A stretch of 64,000 nucleotides of DNA from Doryteuthis pealeii (Eukaryota; Mollusca; Cephalopoda; Myopsida; Loliginidae), in contig CM042152.1 of the NCBI GenBank assembly GCA_023376005.1, positions 87,614,262-87,678,261 of the forward strand, in the 5' to 3' direction. The first letter of the stretch is position 1. Each line of letters starts with the position of its first letter. Below, in pieces: positions 53,440 through 64,000 of this stretch. Under the pieces are notes generated by a model. That model saw nothing but the letters and a program-made list of their open reading frames with translations. It had not been told where the DNA came from and searched no databases. A program made the translations under genes and the position numbers.

Positions 53440-54112
53440 GAGGTTGATTATGTGTAAGTGTTCTACTGGTGATATTGAATTCCAAATTCTCATTCAAAAT
53501 GTTGATACCATGTTGAGCCTTATGTGGAGAGACCATATCCAGTGTTGGATCAGTACATGTCTGCTGTTCATGTTTGTGTTGGCAGTGTTCCTTGTGGGCA
53601 TAGACAACAATCTCAGGGGTCATCTCCATATCCTAGACAGCTCTACATACTTCCAGTTCCAATGGGGTAGGGCATTGTTTTTTTTTAGAACAGTATGGAG
53701 ATGGTCCTTGAACCTAATTTTTTGCAATAGATTTTTTGACCATCACCCAAGGGACAACTCACTGTCTAAGATCTGATGAGGGAGGTAAAATTTAAATGTC
53801 CTGATGATATGGTTGATGTAGCATAGCATCTTAGAATTCAGGGCACTAATCCTTTGTAGTATTTCAACTTGTGAGATATGGTCTCTCCACATAATGCCCA
53901 AGATGTATTCAAAAGAAGGAATGTGGAATAATTCAAGGTTTCTTACATGGGCTCTATATATAGAGTTCAGACTTTACAGCCATAGAAAAGAGTTTAGTTA
54001 TTGGTGTTGAGTATTGGGTTTTTGTTCTGGAAGATTCAATTATTGAGTCTGCCAAAGACTGTGGTAGCTGGACGGACGTGATTCTGAATTTGATAATCCA
54101 AGAAAGAGGGTA
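53440..54112 (-). pseudogene. LINE reverse transcriptase C-terminal remnant
   Basis: On the minus strand, pieces in shifting frames read QNHVRPATTVFGRLNN, YGCKVWTLY, EYILGIMWRDHISQVEILQR, YINHIIRTFKFYLPHQILDS, KNLLQKIRFKDHLHTVLKKN. The order matches the C-terminal half of non-LTR retrotransposon RT (AFGRL...YGCE.W...LGI.W.D......RY.D.LK). Many stops and frameshifts make it an old, dead copy. Confidence 0.72.
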
Positions 54113-54116
54113 AGGT

Positions 54117-54342
54117 TTAGTTTGGTTTCTGTTTAATGGCATATCAAACTTCATGTTATTTAATGCCAAAACCATCCTTGCAGAACAGTAGTGGTACTAT
54201 TTAACCCATAGTTGGGTGGGATTAGGGGGTTCATACCTTTCCCAAGGATATTAGTCCAAAAGTGAACATAATAGTGCAAGTGGAGTTCAAATTCACCTAT
54301 TATGATGTCACACTGCATCACGTTAGCCATGAGGACTCCCCC
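54117..54342 (-). mobile_element. SINE-B copy, near full length
   Basis: The minus strand has the head 'cctcatggctaacgtgatgc', the body 'aacccccta' and 'taccactactgttctgc', and the tail 'gtttgatatgccattaaaca'. The tail is shared with repeat-C. Confidence 0.8.
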
Positions 54343-54349
54343 ACAGGAT

Positions 54350-56020
54350 AAAGTAAAGACAACCCAAAAGTTATAGTTTTGGAAATAATTATAAGTAAGT
54401 CAGTTAGACAGTCACCAATTGGTTTTAGCAATGTGACTGGCCAAGCCTAACCATGAAGTTACTTCCAATGAACCCACTATAACAGCTTAAATAATTACTG
54501 CCACTACTGCCAGGAAGAGTCCATTAAGCTGAGGAGGTGTTTGACTGTTCCACTGTCCAATAGTTAACAATCTGTAACAGTCATTTCCAGACTTCAGGTT
54601 CAATCCTGGCTAAGGGTGAAAGTAACACAGAATAACAATTAACAGTATTCTACAATAATCACCAGGTTTGACTGTGTTATTGAATATTTTGGCAAATAAA
54701 AAGATATGTAAATAACATTTTAAATGTGTGATGAGGCAACTGATTATTCTAAACATAAGAATTCAAATATACTTTGACTACTTGACAAAAGATAAAGCAA
54801 ATCCACTTCACGGTACCAAATACAGTCATGTTTTTATTTCATCATCAACTAAAATTCTTTCTTTTCCTAATGATGTTTATTTTGATTGAGTGATTTCATC
54901 CTAGTTTATGTTATTCCATAAAATATATGTAAATATATTTATATAATATTCAAGTTATCTCATGAATTATTGTCAATTATTCACAAAATAATTTTGATTA
55001 ATGCATGTTTTTACTGTTCAGTACTTCCATTCATATGACTTCAACATTGACAACATATATTACAGACCATGTTAGGTTAAATATACCAACATTTTCTCTA
55101 TATATCACCCACATACATGTATGTATATAAAGAGGTATATTTCTTATAGAGAAGTGATCATTTCTCACACAAAGACACATGAAGTATAATTACACTATTT
55201 AAAAATTATCAAGATCTTACCTCTGTGGTAAGAAAATGTCCAAAGTAAGAGATGACTTCAAATGGAAATTTATGGAATAAAAATTCTTACCTGAAAAAAA
55301 TAAGAAAAAAAAGAGAAAAATTATTAGAATGAACATTAATCAATAAAACAAATTGCAATTTAATGACTAATATAAATTGTTCAAATCAGAGTTTCAAGAT
55401 ATTTTGTTGTCTGAAAAATAAAAGACAATAATAAGTAGCAGACATTGGTTTGGTTTTTTTTTTTTTTCTTACTAAAAGTTGCACGTTCATAACTAAAAGA
55501 GGTTTGGCATCGGCTGAGATTGAAAATCAATATAAGTAAATGGAAACCTGATGGCCCATGGTAAGTGACAAGTGTTTTGAGAATTTAAAGATAGGATCAG
55601 ATATATTTGTTTCTATATCGCAGCGTGAGAGATTCACTTACTTTAAATGCAAAAAATAAATTATATTTAATATATTTATCGTGTCTGTCCCGGAAGAAAA
55701 CTGACAAAAAAACATTTGCACTCAAGGAATCAGTTAATCTTAATAAGTTTCTACAGACAGATCAACAAGTTATTTATTTCAAAGGGGATTTATCTGATTA
55801 AAGGGTGAAGGATATATAAAGACAGATATAAAAATAATAAAGATGAAAATATTAGAGGAAATAATCCATGAGATAATCACAGTGTTTAATCTCATAATTT
55901 CACAAAACACTAGTCAAATTTGTATAGACTTGATACAAAACTTATTTTTAGTGTCTGCTTCAAGCTTAGACATTTGAATGAGAAAAATATTCAAATTCAA
56001 TAGATAGCTATAAGTAAAAG
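54350..56020. other. Unassigned AT-rich sequence
   Basis: 54797-55180 is a diverged duplicate of parts of 50.99-51.79 kb. The open frame 55607-55801 has no known domain. Confidence 0.45.
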
Positions 56021-56027
56021 TAAGTAA

Positions 56028-56245
56028 AGTCATCAGGGTCGCCTAATGTCGGTATCAGCCAGACAGTGAGAGAGTCTATCTCCTTTTCACTAGCATCTGA
56101 GGTGAAGCACCACACCTACCATCAGCTCCTCACATTACCACACAGATCCTTGTGCTACTCATACACTGAGTTTGTGAGGGCCCATATCGAAGCCAGAACC
56201 TTGTGGTTCCTAATCGGACGCTCTACTGACTGAGCTAAATTGAAT
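56028..56245 (-). mobile_element. SINE-T copy with tRNA head
   Basis: The minus strand starts 'tttagctcagtcagtagagc' (A box). B-box 'ggttctggcttcgatatggg' and the body with 'gagctgatggtaggtgtggt' follow. It is the best preserved head of this family here. Confidence 0.88.
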
Positions 56246-56284
56246 CACACTTGAAGATACAAAATCTGCACACACACATATATA

Positions 56285-56492
56285 TGAGGGTGAGCTGAAA
56301 AGTTCATATAATGATGTCATGTCTGGAGTTGATTACTTTTTTGACCAATGGGATCCAAGCACTGCAACAGCAATGGAAGAAAGTGTGTGGACTGCAAGGG
56401 GGACTTTGTTAAAAAAAAAAAAAAAGAACCCCATTTGGTCACATTCCATGAGAGTATCATGGTCAGCCTCTGAACTTTTCATCCGAACCTTG
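56285..56492. mobile_element. Mariner-type MITE (208 bp)
   Basis: The ends 'gggtgagctgaaaagttca' and the complement of 'tgaacttttcatccgaacct' form TIRs of about 20 bp (inner 10 bp identical). TA dinucleotides flank both ends. No coding capacity. Part of the inside ('catttggt.a.attccat') recurs at 56.59-56.62 kb. Confidence 0.82.
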
Positions 56493-56499
56493 TAAGTTC

Positions 56500-57235
56500 T
56501 TAAAATTTAGAGTTAGTGAGAAAATTATCTGAAGAACAATAAGCTCATGAAATTTTAGTCATTTGGGGACTACATTGAAAAATAAACCTCATTTGGTTAT
56601 ATTCCATAAAAGTATTTTGGTCAGCCAATACTTGTATATTGATATAGATACGCACATCTACACACATATACAACCTATTACATTGACTAAAAATATATTA
56701 GGCAACATATTAAAGACAAGAAAAAAAGTGTGAAAAGTTCAAGAACCAAGCAGAGAATAACCATGCTATTTTTAATATCTATCCTACAGTCCAACACATT
56801 TATTTGACATATAATTTCTAAAGTTTGTTTAACTCTTCCAAAATCAAGGTAGAATAAAAATCCTTTCCACCTCAAAAAAGACCAAAAACAAAAATTATTT
56901 CCAGCATCTCCTCAAATTTATGAACCTGACAATACTGGTGTTCCAAGTAGCAATATCTTAGCAGGCAAAAAAAAAAAGTTTGAAAAATATGAATTAAAAA
57001 AACAAGATTCCTATAAAAATGATGGAAGACAAAGATACACTGTTAATATATCAAAGAAAGATAACTCTTACCTTTTTTTTTTTATATAATTTTGATAATG
57101 TTATATTTAATTTATTGTAACTTTATAAGAATACTTATTACTAGCAGAATGCCCTGGGAAAATTCCACAGGACAAAAAAAAAATCAAGAGGAGCAAGATA
57201 GGATGACTTGCAATTTTATTACATATAAACATTAT
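56500..57235. other. Unassigned sequence
   Basis: 56580-56630 partly repeats the MITE interior; otherwise nothing recognised. Confidence 0.45.
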
Positions 57236-57237
57236 TG

Positions 57238-57528
57238 TATGGAAGCACATGGTGTAATGGTTAAAGTCATGGGAAATGGACTCGTCGCCCTGAGTTCAAA
57301 TCCTGGATTGGTAATTGTATTTCACTTAGTGCTAATACCCTTGGGAAAGGTATGAATCCTACTCTCCCTCCAGCTATGGGTAAATAGTAGAGCAGACTGG
57401 GCTCTTTAACCTTGGTTAGGCAACCAGTCTAGGAGAAAGAAAACTCTGAATTCAAACCCGTTGAACTCTGCTTAAGAAATTGAACGTGTGTCACATCCAA
57501 CTCATGCGGAGGGGTTGGTAAATATAAT
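57238..57528 (+). mobile_element. SINE-A copy, full length
   Basis: Head 'gcacatggtgtaatggttaa', B box 'ctgagttcaaatcctggatt', tail 'catgcggaggggttggtaaa'. Confidence 0.92.
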
Positions 57529-57539
57529 TAATATATTAT

Positions 57540-57822
57540 ATTAAAATACGAAAGTTCATTCGGGAAACCCACACAACTATTATAAGAATATATATTCTGT
57601 GGAACTTATTTATTATATATGCCCTTTGGTTGAGCACTTAAATATTAATTTATTCACCATATTGGCATGCAGCTAAAAATGTTGCTCTTGAATTCTGAAA
57701 AATTAAATAATATTTTGCCTCTCCGTACGGGTTTAACGAAAGTTCATTTTCAAATCCGGCCCTGTTTATACCCACACTGAAAAAGTGTGATACTTCGAAA
57801 ACACATGTCTGTGGATTACTTA

Positions 57823-57855
<33 letters not shown>
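57540..57855 (+). other. Candidate ribozyme-element remnant before (TA)n
   Basis: 57772-57814 shows ccaca/tgtgg outer pairing around CTGAAAA, stem aagt/actt, GAAA, then aca-ca-tgt and C before the outer strand. This is hammerhead-like order, but the core has A where G8 is required and an extra A. 'cgaaagttcatt' occurs twice (57546 and 57738). (TA)n follows at 57828. Confidence 0.4.
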
Positions 57856-57858
<3 letters not shown>

Positions 57859-57859
57859 A

Positions 57860-58850
57860 TTATTCTTGCCTTTGAAATAATATAAAAATATACAATAACA
57901 GCCTATATACTTAACACACATATCCTTTATTAGTATGTAATTGTACCGAAACTACTAGATCAATATATATTTGCATATTCTATTTTGTGAATAATTGTAT
58001 TGCTGGTACCAAGAAATGTTTGGAGCTCTTTTTTTTTTCAGCCTTTCAACATGATGGTATTGAAGCTTAGCAGAATTTTGGAGCTCATCATGTTATATAT
58101 TGGATGAGTGTACTGTTGCTTTGGACAGTTAGTATAGAAATAGATTTAAATCCAGGTGTTGTTGAATTCAAATCTGAACTGTTAGATTTATTGACACACA
58201 ATCACCTTAGCTTAACCTCAATTTCCAGTTATGCAAATGGTGGAAGGCTTATTTAGTTAGTTAGCCACTGGATGTCTGAATGTAAGAACGCTCTTAATGG
58301 GGGGACTCCCAATATGGTTTAAGAATCCAAAGTTTAAGTTTAATAAAATGTGATCACAAAAACTATATACCTTGGGTTTATCTAAAAAACTATGACAACC
58401 TTGGCATATGGAAGACACCGGAACTTTGAAGAAGTTAGCAGTAAGAAGAAAGACCAAACCATCCACTGACAAATAGAACCAGAAGTTAGAAGAAATACCA
58501 GCCTGGAACCAAAGACCAAGTCATGAAGATAGCTACAGACTACAAGAAAGAAAGTACAGACCACAAGAGAGATCAAGAGAGCTACTCAAGAAATAGACAG
58601 AGCAGCAAGAAGGAAGAAATACCAGCCCAGCTACTCAGAAAGTAAGTAAAGACGAAGTAGAAGATTAAAATGGGAGATATAACCACAGATATCTAAGGCC
58701 CCCACCCCCAACCTCGTATAGCTAGCAGAAATAAGTGGGTATGCAACAATCAGATTTTCAGCAAACCAATATACAATAATTTTGTTTACTATGTTACTCA
58801 GTGAAGGTCTATCATGAATTAGGCACGGGCAATTCACATTCTGGAGTTGA
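57860..58850. other. Unassigned sequence
   Basis: 58400-58640 is A/G-rich with recurring 'agaccaa' and 'aagaaagaaa' words. No gene recognised. Confidence 0.4.
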
Positions 58851-58859
58851 ACCACAGTG

Positions 58860-59036
58860 TATTTTTGCTTTTTTTTTTTTTTTTGTTTTGGGTTTTGTTT
58901 GTTTTTTGTTTTTTTTTTTTTTTATCTTTCATATTTTTTCTTTTTTTTTATTTTTTTTTTTTATTTTTGTTTTTTTATTTTTTTTTTTCTTTTTTTTTTT
59001 CCTACGTTCTGTTTTTTTTTTCTTATTTTCTACTTT

Positions 59037-59074
<38 letters not shown>

Positions 59075-59530
59075 CGGTTTTCCTCTTTTTATTTATTTTT
59101 ATTTTTTATCATTTTTTTTTCTTTTTTAAACTCACCACACAAACAAATTTTTTAATTTATTTCTTGATTTTTTTTTTGTATTTTTTTTAATTTTTTTGTT
59201 TTTGGTTTTTTTTGTTTTCTTTTTTTTTTTTTTTATTTTATTATTTTCCTTCTTTTTATTTTTATTTTTTTTTTACCTTATCTTCTTTTAATTTTTATTT
59301 TTTAGTCTTTAAAAATATCAATTCTTTTTTCTTGTCTAGTTATATCTTTTCTTTTCTATTTTTTTTCTTTCTTCGATCTTTTTTTGTTTGTTTTTTTTTT
59401 TCCTTTTTTGTACATTTTTCTTTTATTTACTTTTTTTTCTTCTTTATATTCTTCTTCATATTTTTTTATTTTTTTTATTTTTTTCTTCGTTATCTTTGTG
59501 GTTTTTTTTGTTCTATTTATCTTAAATTTT
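58860..59530. repeat. Poly-T-rich low-complexity tract
   Basis: About 670 bp are mostly T with scattered single other bases, and the longest run exceeds 30 T. Phe-rich frames across it are artefacts. Confidence 0.92.
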
Positions 59531-60680
59531 TAATACTTTTGTCTTTCACAATTTAACGATCATCCAACATTATAGTTAATTATTGTTTTCTTGCTAGGTA
59601 TTTGTCTTTGATAATTTTGTCCACAATGATGGAATCTATCCTGAATGTTTTTATACTGAGAGTATCAACTGATCTCTCTGCAACATGTTTAATTTCTTCT
59701 TTATTTTTCTTTTTTTTTTTTGTCGACTGTGCTAGTCTTGTTCTTGGATTTTTATTTCCGGATTTGTCTGCACGATTTAATCTCTTCGTTATTTTTCAAG
59801 TCTTAAATATATAAACTTATAATCTTTACACTTACTCTACCATTGATTTATTTTCTTTTTTCCTTAGCTGATTTAGTTTGTTTTATTATATTCTCCAATT
59901 GAGATATCACCTTAAAACGATATTACAGGTCATATTGGTCTACTCTCTCTCGCTTAATACTTATTTTTTTTTTCTTCACTGCCTTCTTACTCATTTGTTA
60001 TCTTTTCCCTAGCTGCTTCGTTAATCTACTTTTGTAGGTTACTACAAAAATTGTATTTCAATTTATACTTATTCTTCCAATTATCTTAGTACTTTTTTCT
60101 TTATTTTTATAATATTGTGTTTTAAGTTAATTTCCTTTTCTATGACTATAATGCCCATTCTTTTTCTTCTATTATTTTTTTTGTTTATTTTTGTTCCATT
60201 TTTTCTTTTTTTTTCGTTCTAAATTTTCTTTTTATTTGTTTTCGATCTGAAGAAGAACAATCTATGTTAAAAGAATATCCCATTGATTTTGAAGGGAAGA
60301 GTGGAAACAATATCCACATTGGCTGCGTTGAGGAGAAGTAGAGAATATTGCACTGGGACTGGAAATAAATATCCTCATTAGCTGTGGGGAGGTATAGGGA
60401 TGTGCATAACATATATATTCGGAGAGACATGAGACTGCAAATAAAAGTGTTAATTTCAGAAGTGGAATATAAGTTAGGTGTTGACTGTATTTTTCCAAAG
60501 CAATTTATTTCTGCTTCAACATGAAATTTATATCATTTATGACATCTAATTAGATTTATATTTATTCATGAATTAAAACAAACAAAATAAAACCTGAAGA
60601 GATAGAGAAAATTTTTTTCAACAAAGTATAACATTTAACTCTTTTGCAGGCATTTAATTTGTTACCCTTGTCATCATCAT
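59531..60680. other. T-rich unassigned sequence
   Basis: No gene recognised. (ATC)n-like and catgcatgc text near 60680. Confidence 0.4.
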
Positions 60681-60689
60681 CATGTCATG

Positions 60690-60935
60690 CATGCATGCAA
60701 CACGGGTATCCATGACAATCTTTCGCCAACCTCCCTATCATCATTACCCTGGAGATCTTGCGGAGCAGCCAGATCTTCACATAAACTGCGTCAAATGTAG
60801 GTCCTTGCTGTCGCCCCACACTTTGCATGTCCATGTGTTGGCTTCCACAGGAGAACTCACTCTTGATGAGTTCATTTTCTTCCTTGCTTTTCTCCAGTCC
60901 GATATGTCCTTTGCAATAGACCTTGTTCTGTCTCC
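60690..60935 (-). pseudogene. LINE 3' coding remnant
   Basis: The minus strand matches 10.76-10.96 kb ('gttctcctgtggaagccaac', 'caaggacctacatt', 'gcgaaagattgtcatggata'). It carries indels that shift the frame. The 89-codon frame 60685-60954 is in the wrong register for the LINE protein. Confidence 0.72.
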
Positions 60936-60959
60936 AGGTCGATAGTTCAGTCACGCTAA

Positions 60960-62290
60960 TGGGGGTAGACTCGATCCGTATTATGCTGTTTCCTTGTTGG
61001 TTGAGTGTCTAGTGGGTTACCATACAACTTCATTCCTAGCTCGCACGCCAGCATCTTAAGTGGTAAACGTCCTCGTGCAAGCTATAACCGATACGTAGTG
61101 CTTATCTGAAGGACACATATGTTAGGTCCAGTGGCAAAAGCCTGATACTGGGTATAGCAGCACCGACACAACCTGACAGCTGGGAGAGAACTAGTTAGTA
61201 ACATACACTATGGATAGATGTGATATTTATTTTCTACACACTTAAACAATGAAGTTTATATTAGATCACCATAGCAGCTTATAAGATTAACATATACCAT
61301 TATCATTAGAGACTATAATACTTACAACTAATAATTCACACGCTTGTCAAAGGTCAGAGACATGTATCTTGATCTGTAGCAGACATTAATAGACGTGTTA
61401 TTTCTTCTTTAGAGTATACGTCTGATATTGTAGGATGGATTATATGTAGTGTTCAATATGTTATTTGGAAATCGGACTCTCTGTGATTTAAGCTATCACA
61501 ATCCTCTGGTATCGGTACTTGTCACTTATCACCATCGTTGTCTATATTGCTTGTGCAGAAGACTATTGCGAATTTCAACAAGCTATTTGTAATTAGCTAA
61601 GAGGTTTAGGAACTGCAGACCTATTTTATCCTACTGGCTATGACCATTGTCTTAGTGGATGAAAGGTAACACGTTAATCTTGATATTACACACTTTTATA
61701 TTCTGATTAAAAAGCTGAACCTTGCGGCACATCCTTCATGGGTAGATTGGTAATTAACTATTAATATAGTTATTAAAATACATGATTGCAATACTTTAGA
61801 TTATATATGGATCTCTTTCTTCGGATAAATAGTACTGATTTCTTATCTCTTTAAAGAAAATCTACAGCTGATAGTTAACATCTCTTGTTCTGGATGTAAT
61901 ATAGTCATTATACACATTTTGTTTCTATTATTTTTATTTTTATTTTTTTATTTTTTTTCTTCCTCAAATAATATGAATTAAACTCTCTGCAGAATGATCA
62001 AGCTGATTTTTCAGTTGTTATGATTTCTATATTTATAGAGATCCTCCTTAAACCACTTATATTTATATACTCTTGTTATAGAGAAATCGGATCAGAGTAA
62101 AGATATAAGACATTCTTCACAATTATCATTTTACCATGCGAGGCAAACATATGACAATCCCTCCGAATAAAATAAGCCCTAGGTAATCTAGATATAATAC
62201 GGTAGCTGAAAATTCAATCATAAGCCTACTGTTTTATTGACTTAAGATTATTCTGATGTGTTATAGGGTAAATATATTACTACTATATAA
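60960..62290. other. Unassigned sequence, probably error-prone
   Basis: No repeat family or gene could be followed for more than a few tens of bases. Confidence 0.35.
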
Positions 62291-62296
62291 TAGAAG

Positions 62297-62500
62297 GGAC
62301 CGTTTAGCTCAGGTTGGTAGCATGTTCGGCTAGAAACACAAGATCCGGGTTCAATATCCAGCCCTCGTCAACTCTAGTGATGATGATTAGATACAAAGGA
62401 ATCTGTGCGTGGCAAGTAAGGATCTGAAGGTGGTGTAGCTTCACTCTCTTCGAATACGCTAAAATATTATCTCCGTGGATATTTACTAGTACATAGATAA
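62297..62500 (+). mobile_element. SINE-T-like copy, diverged or error-laden
   Basis: 'gtttagctcaggttggtagc' (A box), 'gatccgggttcaatatccag' (B box) and a following 'aaggaatctgtgcgtggcaa' suggest the tRNA-derived family. Many single-base differences. Confidence 0.55.
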
Positions 62501-63109
62501 AAGGAAGTTGTGTGTACTTCCTCCGCTGTACGTGTTCTAGATACCGACTTAAGCTCCACCTGGACAATATTATAAAACGCTTATCTTAACATAGTCAGAT
62601 TTTTTGTTAATCCAGTTATATGGTGATCAGGAGACCAATCTTTAGAGTATAGATATTATATTAAGATCACAAAGCATTTTGTGTCACTATCTCATACAAT
62701 AATTTATTTGTTATTTTCATAAAATAATGTCTGAGCTACAATGAAGTTTTACTCGATCTGAGCCTGTTAATGATTGATTCAAATGACTTGAGATGGGATG
62801 GACATCTTATCTTACGTATTTCTTTATAGATAATCTTTTCTATTTTTTTTACTTTTTCATAATTACATTAAATTACTATTTAGTGTAGAGAAAAATGGAA
62901 AGTACTATTAACCTAACTAAATTGCCTTAGCGTAAATCATAAAAATAATCTTATACGACACACTTTACATTATCTCCGTTGAATTAACTGAACTAAACAC
63001 TATTCAACTCAATAAAAAAACAATATATACTTAAGTATTGCTTTTTCAGCAATATAATTTCTAATAAGCTATTTAGCATATATATAAACTTCACTATGGT
63101 GTAAATTGA

Positions 63110-63625
63110 ATATAGAAGATGATTAGGGATAGATGAAGTGATGAGAAGATTGTAGATCGAAAGAGGAGGAGAGAAGAGATTCTGATTGAGTGGTGTGAAC
63201 GGTTTGATGTAGTGTGAGTGAGAGGGTAAGGAGAGGCTGTGAGGAAGAGAGAGTAGCCATGAGTGACGTATTTGATGAGGGGGAGAAGACGGTAGATAAG
63301 ATGAAGAAGTAGGGGGAGAGGTTGGAGGAGAGATGAGTATGGAGGAGATCGAGTGGGAGAGAGACGGAACAGAGAGAAAAGAGGGATGAGAACGAAAAGA
63401 CGAGAGAGGAGAGAGATTAGAGGGGAAGAGAAATAGAGAGTGTGCGAGAGTAGAGATAACGCAGGCGCGAGAGATTTTAGAGGGAGAGAGACGAGAGGTA
63501 AGGGAGAGATGTGATAGCTATAGAGGGGAGAGAGTGGAGAGACGAGAGTAGGGTAGAATGAGAGGAAAAGAGGGGAGAAGAGCAAGGAGAGAGAAAGGGA
63601 GAGAATGAGGGGAGGTTTATTGTTT
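63110..63625. repeat. Noisy GA-rich tract
   Basis: About 500 bp of mostly G and A on the plus strand, like a (GA)n satellite broken by frequent single-base changes. The 181-codon minus frame (63094-63639) is a pyrimidine artefact (Leu/Ser/Pro-rich). Confidence 0.75.
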
Positions 63626-63739
63626 ATAAATCCCTTCAATCTATTCTACATTATAAGGATTTCAAGAAAAAAGAACTTCCTGCTGTGTGGGTCGAGGAGC
63701 GTTTGGGGGGGGATTCAATCGATGTGGTATTTATGTTAT

Positions 63740-64000
63740 TGAGGAGAGAGAGAGAGAGAGAACTGTATCAACATAAGTTAAATAACTTGATGTCAATGAT
63801 TCTTTATCTTTTCTTGGTGGTTGTTTTTTTTGAGTCTATGCGGACCCTTGACTGTTTGACATCTCTCTCTTCTCCTTTCTCTCTACTAGGACTTCGACTG
63901 AGTCTCCTTGATTTTCATTTCCTTTTCGAGGGTTTTATGTACTTTCAGTTCTCTTCTCGCCCCCTCTCCCTGTCACCCGTCCCACCCCTCGCACTCCCCC
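63740..64000. other. C/T-rich end of window
   Basis: The last 80 bp are nearly all C and T after (GA)n at 63744-63761. It looks like a low-quality sequence end. Confidence 0.4.

Noticed and set aside
53438..53776. 112-codon plus-strand frame
   Set aside because: The opposite strand carries a recognisable LINE RT remnant here, so this is its shadow.
58801..59190. Phe-rich open frames on the plus strand
   Set aside because: They are translations of a poly-T tract.
60685..60954. 89-codon minus-strand frame
   Set aside because: It overlaps a LINE remnant but in the wrong reading register.
63094..63639. 181-codon open frame on the minus strand
   Set aside because: It lies on a noisy GA-rich tract; the product is only Leu, Ser, Pro and Phe-rich composition, with no domain.

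Overview
This window looks like intergenic, repeat-saturated DNA from an invertebrate animal. The best guess is a mollusc, possibly a cephalopod, but this rests on the mix of repeat families and is not proven. I found no convincing host protein-coding exon, no rRNA gene and no intact tRNA gene. Every coding-like stretch I could identify is a broken piece of a non-LTR retrotransposon (reverse-transcriptase C-termini, one restriction-like endonuclease domain) or of a mariner/Tc1-type transposase. Microsatellites, mostly (TA)n, (CA)n and (GA)n, and A- or T-rich tracts fill much of the rest. 

Recurrent families, named here only for this window, are: SINE-A, tRNA-derived, about 280 bp, about 18 copies, with a 3' end in 'ggggttggtaaata'; SINE-B and repeat-C, which share a 3' tail ending 'gatatgccgtaaaacaaa'; SINE-T, tRNA-derived with a 'tagctcagttggtagag' A box; tRNA-like units E and F, with F forming a 9-unit tandem array at 48.3-49.46 kb; Helitron-like elements with a 3' hairpin plus CTAG (five copies of two types); a 290-310 bp element (family D) with 5-bp target duplications in all three copies, probably a solo LTR; and long inverted-repeat (foldback) elements lying in (TA)n. 

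The most interesting signal is in those foldback elements. One at 4.48-4.86 kb carries a sequence that folds as a complete type I hammerhead ribozyme (4699-4744), just downstream of a tRNA-like pol III box region. Three other foldback elements (28.07-28.28, 28.31-28.86 and 41.89-42.21 kb) carry CTGAAGA...stem...GAAA sequences with matching stem I and stem III pairings. They look like hammerhead variants with one bulged T. Weaker relatives lie at 1.8 kb and 57.8 kb. This suggests a family of ribozyme-bearing retroelements resembling Penelope-like elements, retrozymes or the schistosome Sm-alpha SINEs. 

Layout. 0-5 kb: SINE-A pair, foldback elements, hammerhead element. 5-9 kb: pyrimidine-rich minisatellite and unassigned sequence. 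9-16 kb: SINE-T, LINE 3' end, purine-rich tract, complete but dead mariner (13225-14432), and a SINE-A split by a Helitron and a LINE tail. 16-28 kb: SINE-A, repeat-C, family D, Helitron, LINE ends, nested SINEs. 28-29 kb: two long inverted repeats. 29.7-39 kb: Tc1/mariner fragment, Helitrons, duplicated block, SINE-T pair, family D. 39-46 kb: purine-rich DNA, a 100-bp perfect palindrome, dense microsatellites. 46-50.5 kb: LINE tails, the tRNA-like array, the endonuclease-domain ORF. 51-57.5 kb: SINE-A split by family D, LINE remnant, MITE, SINE-A. 58-64 kb: poly-T tract, LINE remnant and a noisy terminal region that may be poorly assembled.
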